From positions 644,815-708,814 of the forward strand of contig NZ_LMUL01000014.1 in assembly GCF_009765965.1 (NCBI RefSeq): a stretch of 64,000 nucleotides of DNA, read 5' to 3'. A model generated the notes under the pieces. It was not told the DNA's origin and did no database searches. It saw only the letters and a program-made list of their open reading frames with translations. The DNA comes from Caulobacter sp. S45 (GTDB taxonomy: Bacteria > Pseudomonadota > Alphaproteobacteria > Caulobacterales > Caulobacteraceae). Position 1 is the first letter of the stretch, and every line of letters starts with the position of its first letter. Position numbers and translations under genes: made by a program. Shown here piece after piece: positions 61,493 to 64,000 of this stretch.

Positions 61493-63552
61493 TGCTGGCC
61501 TACCTGAATGATCATCTCGCCGGTGGCGGCCACGGTCATGACGTCGCCCTCGAACAACACGGTGGTGGAGGCGTATTCCTCGATCACGCAGGGACCGCGC
61601 ACCTCGGCCCCGGCCGACAATCGCTCCCGCCGGTAGACGGCGCATTCGATGGGCGTGTCCGTGCCGTCCAGGTGGATCGGGCGCGAGCCAACCCTGGCCT
61701 CGTCCGCCGTTGCGCGCGCATCGGGGAAGCTGATCTTGGGCCGTTCGCCGACCGCGATCACCCGGATGTTCACCAGCTCCAGCGGCTCGTCCACGGCGGC
61801 GTGGCCGAAGCGGCGGTTGTGGATCTCGTCGAATTTGGCTCGGACCGCCTCGACCGAGCTGCGCCGCACGTCGTCCAGGGCGACGGGGACCTGCAGGGCG
61901 AATTCCTGGCCGACATAGCGAAGGTCGAACTGCACCTGATAGCTGCGCAGCGCCGGGACGACGCCCGCCGCATCCAGGGTCTTCTCGCCCACCGCCGCCA
62001 GCTCGTCGTAGATCGCGGACAACTCGGCGAAGTCGGCCTGAAGCAGAGGCCGATAATAGGTGCGCACATAGTCCTGGCGCACGTCGCTCATCAGCATGCC
62101 CAAGGCCGAGAAGTGGGCCGGCAGGTTCGGGATGATGACGGTGGGGATGTGCAGGTCGCGCGCGATCGCCACCGCATGGACAGGCCCGGCCCCGCCGGTG
62201 GCCAGCATGGCGAACTCGCGCGGATCGTAGCCGCGCTCCACCGACACGCCCCGCACCGCGAGCGACATCTTGGCGATGGCGATCTCCAGCACCCCATGCG
62301 CGGCGCGCGGGAGGCTCATGGCCAGCGGACCACCGAGCCGGCCAGCGACGCCGGCCGTCGCGCCCTCCGCATCGAGCGGCATCTCGCCACCGAGGAAGCT
62401 GGTTGCGCCGATCCGGCCCAGCACCACGTTGGCGTCGGTCACCGTCGGTTCGGTCCCCCCACGGCGGTAGCAGATCGGACCCGGAACCGAACCCGCGCTT
62501 TGCGGCCCGAGCTTCAAGGCCCCGAATTCGTCGATCCAGGCGATGCTGCCGCCCCCGGCGCCGACTTCGACGATATCGACCACCGGGAACATCACCGGAT
62601 GGCCGCTGGCCTCGCCGCCGATGTGGTAGCCTTGGGCGATGGAGACCTCGCCGGCCTCGATCAGGCTGGTCTTGGCGGTGGTGCCGCCCATGTCGAAGGC
62701 GATGACGTTGTTGAAGCCCAGCCGTCGCCCGACCTCGGCGGCGGCGATCACCCCGCCGACCGGCCCGGACTCCATCATGGCCACGGGCAGCATCTTGGCG
62801 GTGTCGGGCGACATCACGCCGCCGCTGGACTGCATGATCATGAACCGGCCGGTGAAGCCGTCGCCGATCAGCCGGTCCTCTATCTGACCAACATACTCCT
62901 TCGAACGCGGGCCGATATAGGCGTTCATCACCGTGGTCGAGGTGCGCTCGTATTCGCGGTATTCGCGCACGATCTCGTGGGACAGGGTGACGTAGACGTC
63001 GGGCAGAGCCGCGCGCAGCCTGGCCCCGACCTCCGCCTCGTGCGCCGGATCGGCGTAGGAATGCAGGAAGCAGACCGCCACCGCCTGGGCGCCCGAGGCG
63101 CGCACGGCCTCGATGATCTCCTCGATGTCCTCGGTGCGCAGGGGCCGCAGCACCTCGCCGCCCGCCGACAGCCGCTCGTCGGCCTCGAAGGTGCGCGAGC
63201 GCGGCACCAGGGGCGTCGGACGGCGGAACGAGAAGTTGTAAGCCTCGGGCCGGTTCTGGCGCCCGATCTTGTAGACGTCGCGGGTACCCCGAGTGACCAC
63301 CAGCGCGGTTTCGGCGCCCTTCTCCTCGATGGCGATATTGATCGCCACCGTGGAGCCGTGGACGATGCTATCGGCGTCCTTGGGCGCGATACCGGCCTTG
63401 TCGAGACAATCCCAGACGCCCTGGGACAGTTCGGCCGGGGTGGTCAACGACTTGGACTGGTTCACCTGTCCGGTCGTCTGGTCGAACGCCACCAGGTCGG
63501 TGAACGTGCCCCCGATATCTACGGCTACGCTAAGGCCACCCTGCCGATCCAC
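61489..63552 (-). CDS. hyuA: Hydantoinase A/oxoprolinase family subunit
   Basis: A HyuA-type ATPase subunit of about 687 residues. The actin-like phosphate loop is SVAVDIGGTFTDLVAFD. DSIVHGSTVAINIAIEEKGA, SSGGVMSPDTA, VIAFDMGGTTAKTSLIE and MLATGGAGPVHAVAIARDL are further family motifs. The start is taken as GTG 63552 (VDRQGGLSVAV), with AGGG nine bases upstream. ATG 63600 is also possible but would lie at the edge of a palindromic operator candidate. It leads the operon hyuA-hyuB-M24-M24-mmgE. Confidence 0.93.
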   Translation of the reverse strand: MDRQGGLSVAVDIGGTFTDLVAFDQTTGQVNQSKSLTTPAELSQGVWDCLDKAGIAPKDADSIVHGSTVAINIAIEEKGAETALVVTRGTRDVYKIGRQNRPEAYNFSFRRPTPLVPRSRTFEADERLSAGGEVLRPLRTEDIEEIIEAVRASGAQAVAVCFLHSYADPAHEAEVGARLRAALPDVYVTLSHEIVREYREYERTSTTVMNAYIGPRSKEYVGQIEDRLIGDGFTGRFMIMQSSGGVMSPDTAKMLPVAMMESGPVGGVIAAAEVGRRLGFNNVIAFDMGGTTAKTSLIEAGEVSIAQGYHIGGEASGHPVMFPVVDIVEVGAGGGSIAWIDEFGALKLGPQSAGSVPGPICYRRGGTEPTVTDANVVLGRIGATSFLGGEMPLDAEGATAGVAGRLGGPLAMSLPRAAHGVLEIAIAKMSLAVRGVSVERGYDPREFAMLATGGAGPVHAVAIARDLHIPTVIIPNLPAHFSALGMLMSDVRQDYVRTYYRPLLQADFAELSAIYDELAAVGEKTLDAAGVVPALRSYQVQFDLRYVGQEFALQVPVALDDVRRSSVEAVRAKFDEIHNRRFGHAAVDEPLELVNIRVIAVGERPKISFPDARATADEARVGSRPIHLDGTDTPIECAVYRRERLSAGAEVRGPCVIEEYASTTVLFEGDVMTVAATGEMIIQVGQQ

Positions 63553-63599
63553 TCTCGACCACCCTATGTAAACTGGCTCGGGTTCGCCCCGGCTCGACA

Positions 63600-63617
63600 T
63601 GCATACGTTTGTATGCA
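63600..63617. promoter_or_regulatory. Palindromic operator candidate in front of hyuA
   Basis: TGCATAC and GTATGCA are perfect inverted arms with a GTTT spacer. The overlapping TTTGTATGCAAA (63608-63619) resembles TTTGTATACATC near the GntR gene. It lies between the divergent hyuA and amidohydrolase genes and is a natural site for the island's GntR regulator. Confidence 0.55.
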
Positions 63618-63735
63618 AAGATGCACGCACTCGTCAATGGCGGCTTTCGCCCATCCGGTGCAAGGCGCGGCGACGACAAGAAAAACCTTGAAATGGCGGA
63701 GTTTTCGCCATTCGCAGTCTCTAGGGAGCCGCGCC

Positions 63736-64000
63736 ATGCGCATCGTGGATTCGCACTTCCATTGGTGGCCCCGCTCGGTGTTCGAGGCCGTGTGCAAGCG
63801 GAGCGGCCATCCCCGCGCGGTGCGCAATGCGCGCGGCGGCTACACCTACTGGCGCAAGGACGGCGAGGCGCCGATCTACGACCTGGGGCCGGAGTGGTTC
63901 GACCTGGACGCCCAGCTCGCCCACATGGACACGCTGGGCTTCGAGGTGGACGTGGTCTGCTCCATCGGCCCGTTCGCAGCCCACTTCTCCGACATCCCGC
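63736..64000 (+). CDS. Amidohydrolase family (amidohydrolase_2/ACMSD-like), partial
   Basis: The first 88 residues of a protein that runs off the right edge. It starts MRIVDSHFHWWPRSVF, where the HxH metal-binding pair of the amidohydrolase_2 family is seen (SHFHWW). LDAQLAHMDTLGFEVDVVCSIGPFAAHFSDI is the usual next block. GGGAG lies upstream of ATG 63736. Such enzymes are metal-dependent decarboxylases or hydrolases. It is divergent from hyuA and probably belongs to the same catabolic island. Confidence 0.85.
   Translation, partial: MRIVDSHFHWWPRSVFEAVCKRSGHPRAVRNARGGYTYWRKDGEAPIYDLGPEWFDLDAQLAHMDTLGFEVDVVCSIGPFAAHFSDIP

Overview
The window is a GC-rich (roughly two-thirds G+C), densely coded chromosomal segment of an alphaproteobacterium, most likely a member of the Caulobacteraceae (Caulobacter/Phenylobacterium-like). 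The grounds are gene content and order (ispH-thrB-rnhA, an SRP RNA gene beside dnaX, divergent ntrBC and glnK-amtB-glnA), an NtrC without a GAFTGA loop, promoter elements of the type described for Caulobacter SigF and for the alphaproteobacterial general stress sigma factor EcfG, and a large TonB receptor. No transposase, phage gene, CRISPR array, tRNA or rRNA was found.

Region 1 (1-12,842) is mostly housekeeping: a partial secreted S9 peptidase, gcvH, argS, ispH, thrB, rnhA, acetyltransferase, AlgH, peroxiredoxin, two YceI-like lipocalins, a Sua5-type tRNA t6A synthase, a Nudix CoA pyrophosphatase and DUF1285. Region 2 (12,977-18,672) holds a Tat-exported GH31 glycosidase and the complete elongation factor P lysylation set: efp, with divergent epmA-epmB. 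Region 3 (18,677-31,332) has dnaX with the SRP RNA, nudC, two iron/2-oxoglutarate oxygenases (a P4H-like enzyme and Kdo hydroxylase), uvrD, small glycine-rich secreted proteins and small stress-type genes behind EcfG-like promoters. Region 4 (31,561-36,977) carries a type III polyketide synthase with its methyltransferase partner, prfA, and the queD-queE-queC preQ0 operon.

Region 5 (37,134-46,889) is nitrogen and amino-acid metabolism: ntrBC, glnK-amtB-glnA, proBA and chorismate mutase. The chorismate mutase gene is preceded by an unannotated 30-codon leader ORF whose end is packed with Phe and Tyr codons, which strongly suggests aromatic-amino-acid attenuation. Region 6 (47,011-50,530) is a SigF/NrsF-type stress module: a DUF1223 protein, a YedY/MsrP-like molybdoenzyme with cytochrome b partner, and the anti-sigma factor NrsF. 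Each transcription unit has an identical GTAAC(C/G)-N16-CGAA promoter, yet the sigma gene itself is not next to nrsF.

Region 7 (50,557-64,000) looks like an accessory catabolic island: a GntR/FadR regulator, a TonB receptor and an MFS transporter for uptake, and an overlapping operon hyuA-hyuB-M24-M24-mmgE/prpD, with an amidohydrolase starting divergently at the right edge. Both M24 proteins have lost canonical metal ligands. Related TTTGTATRCA motifs lie near the regulator and in front of hyuA. The substrate is unknown.
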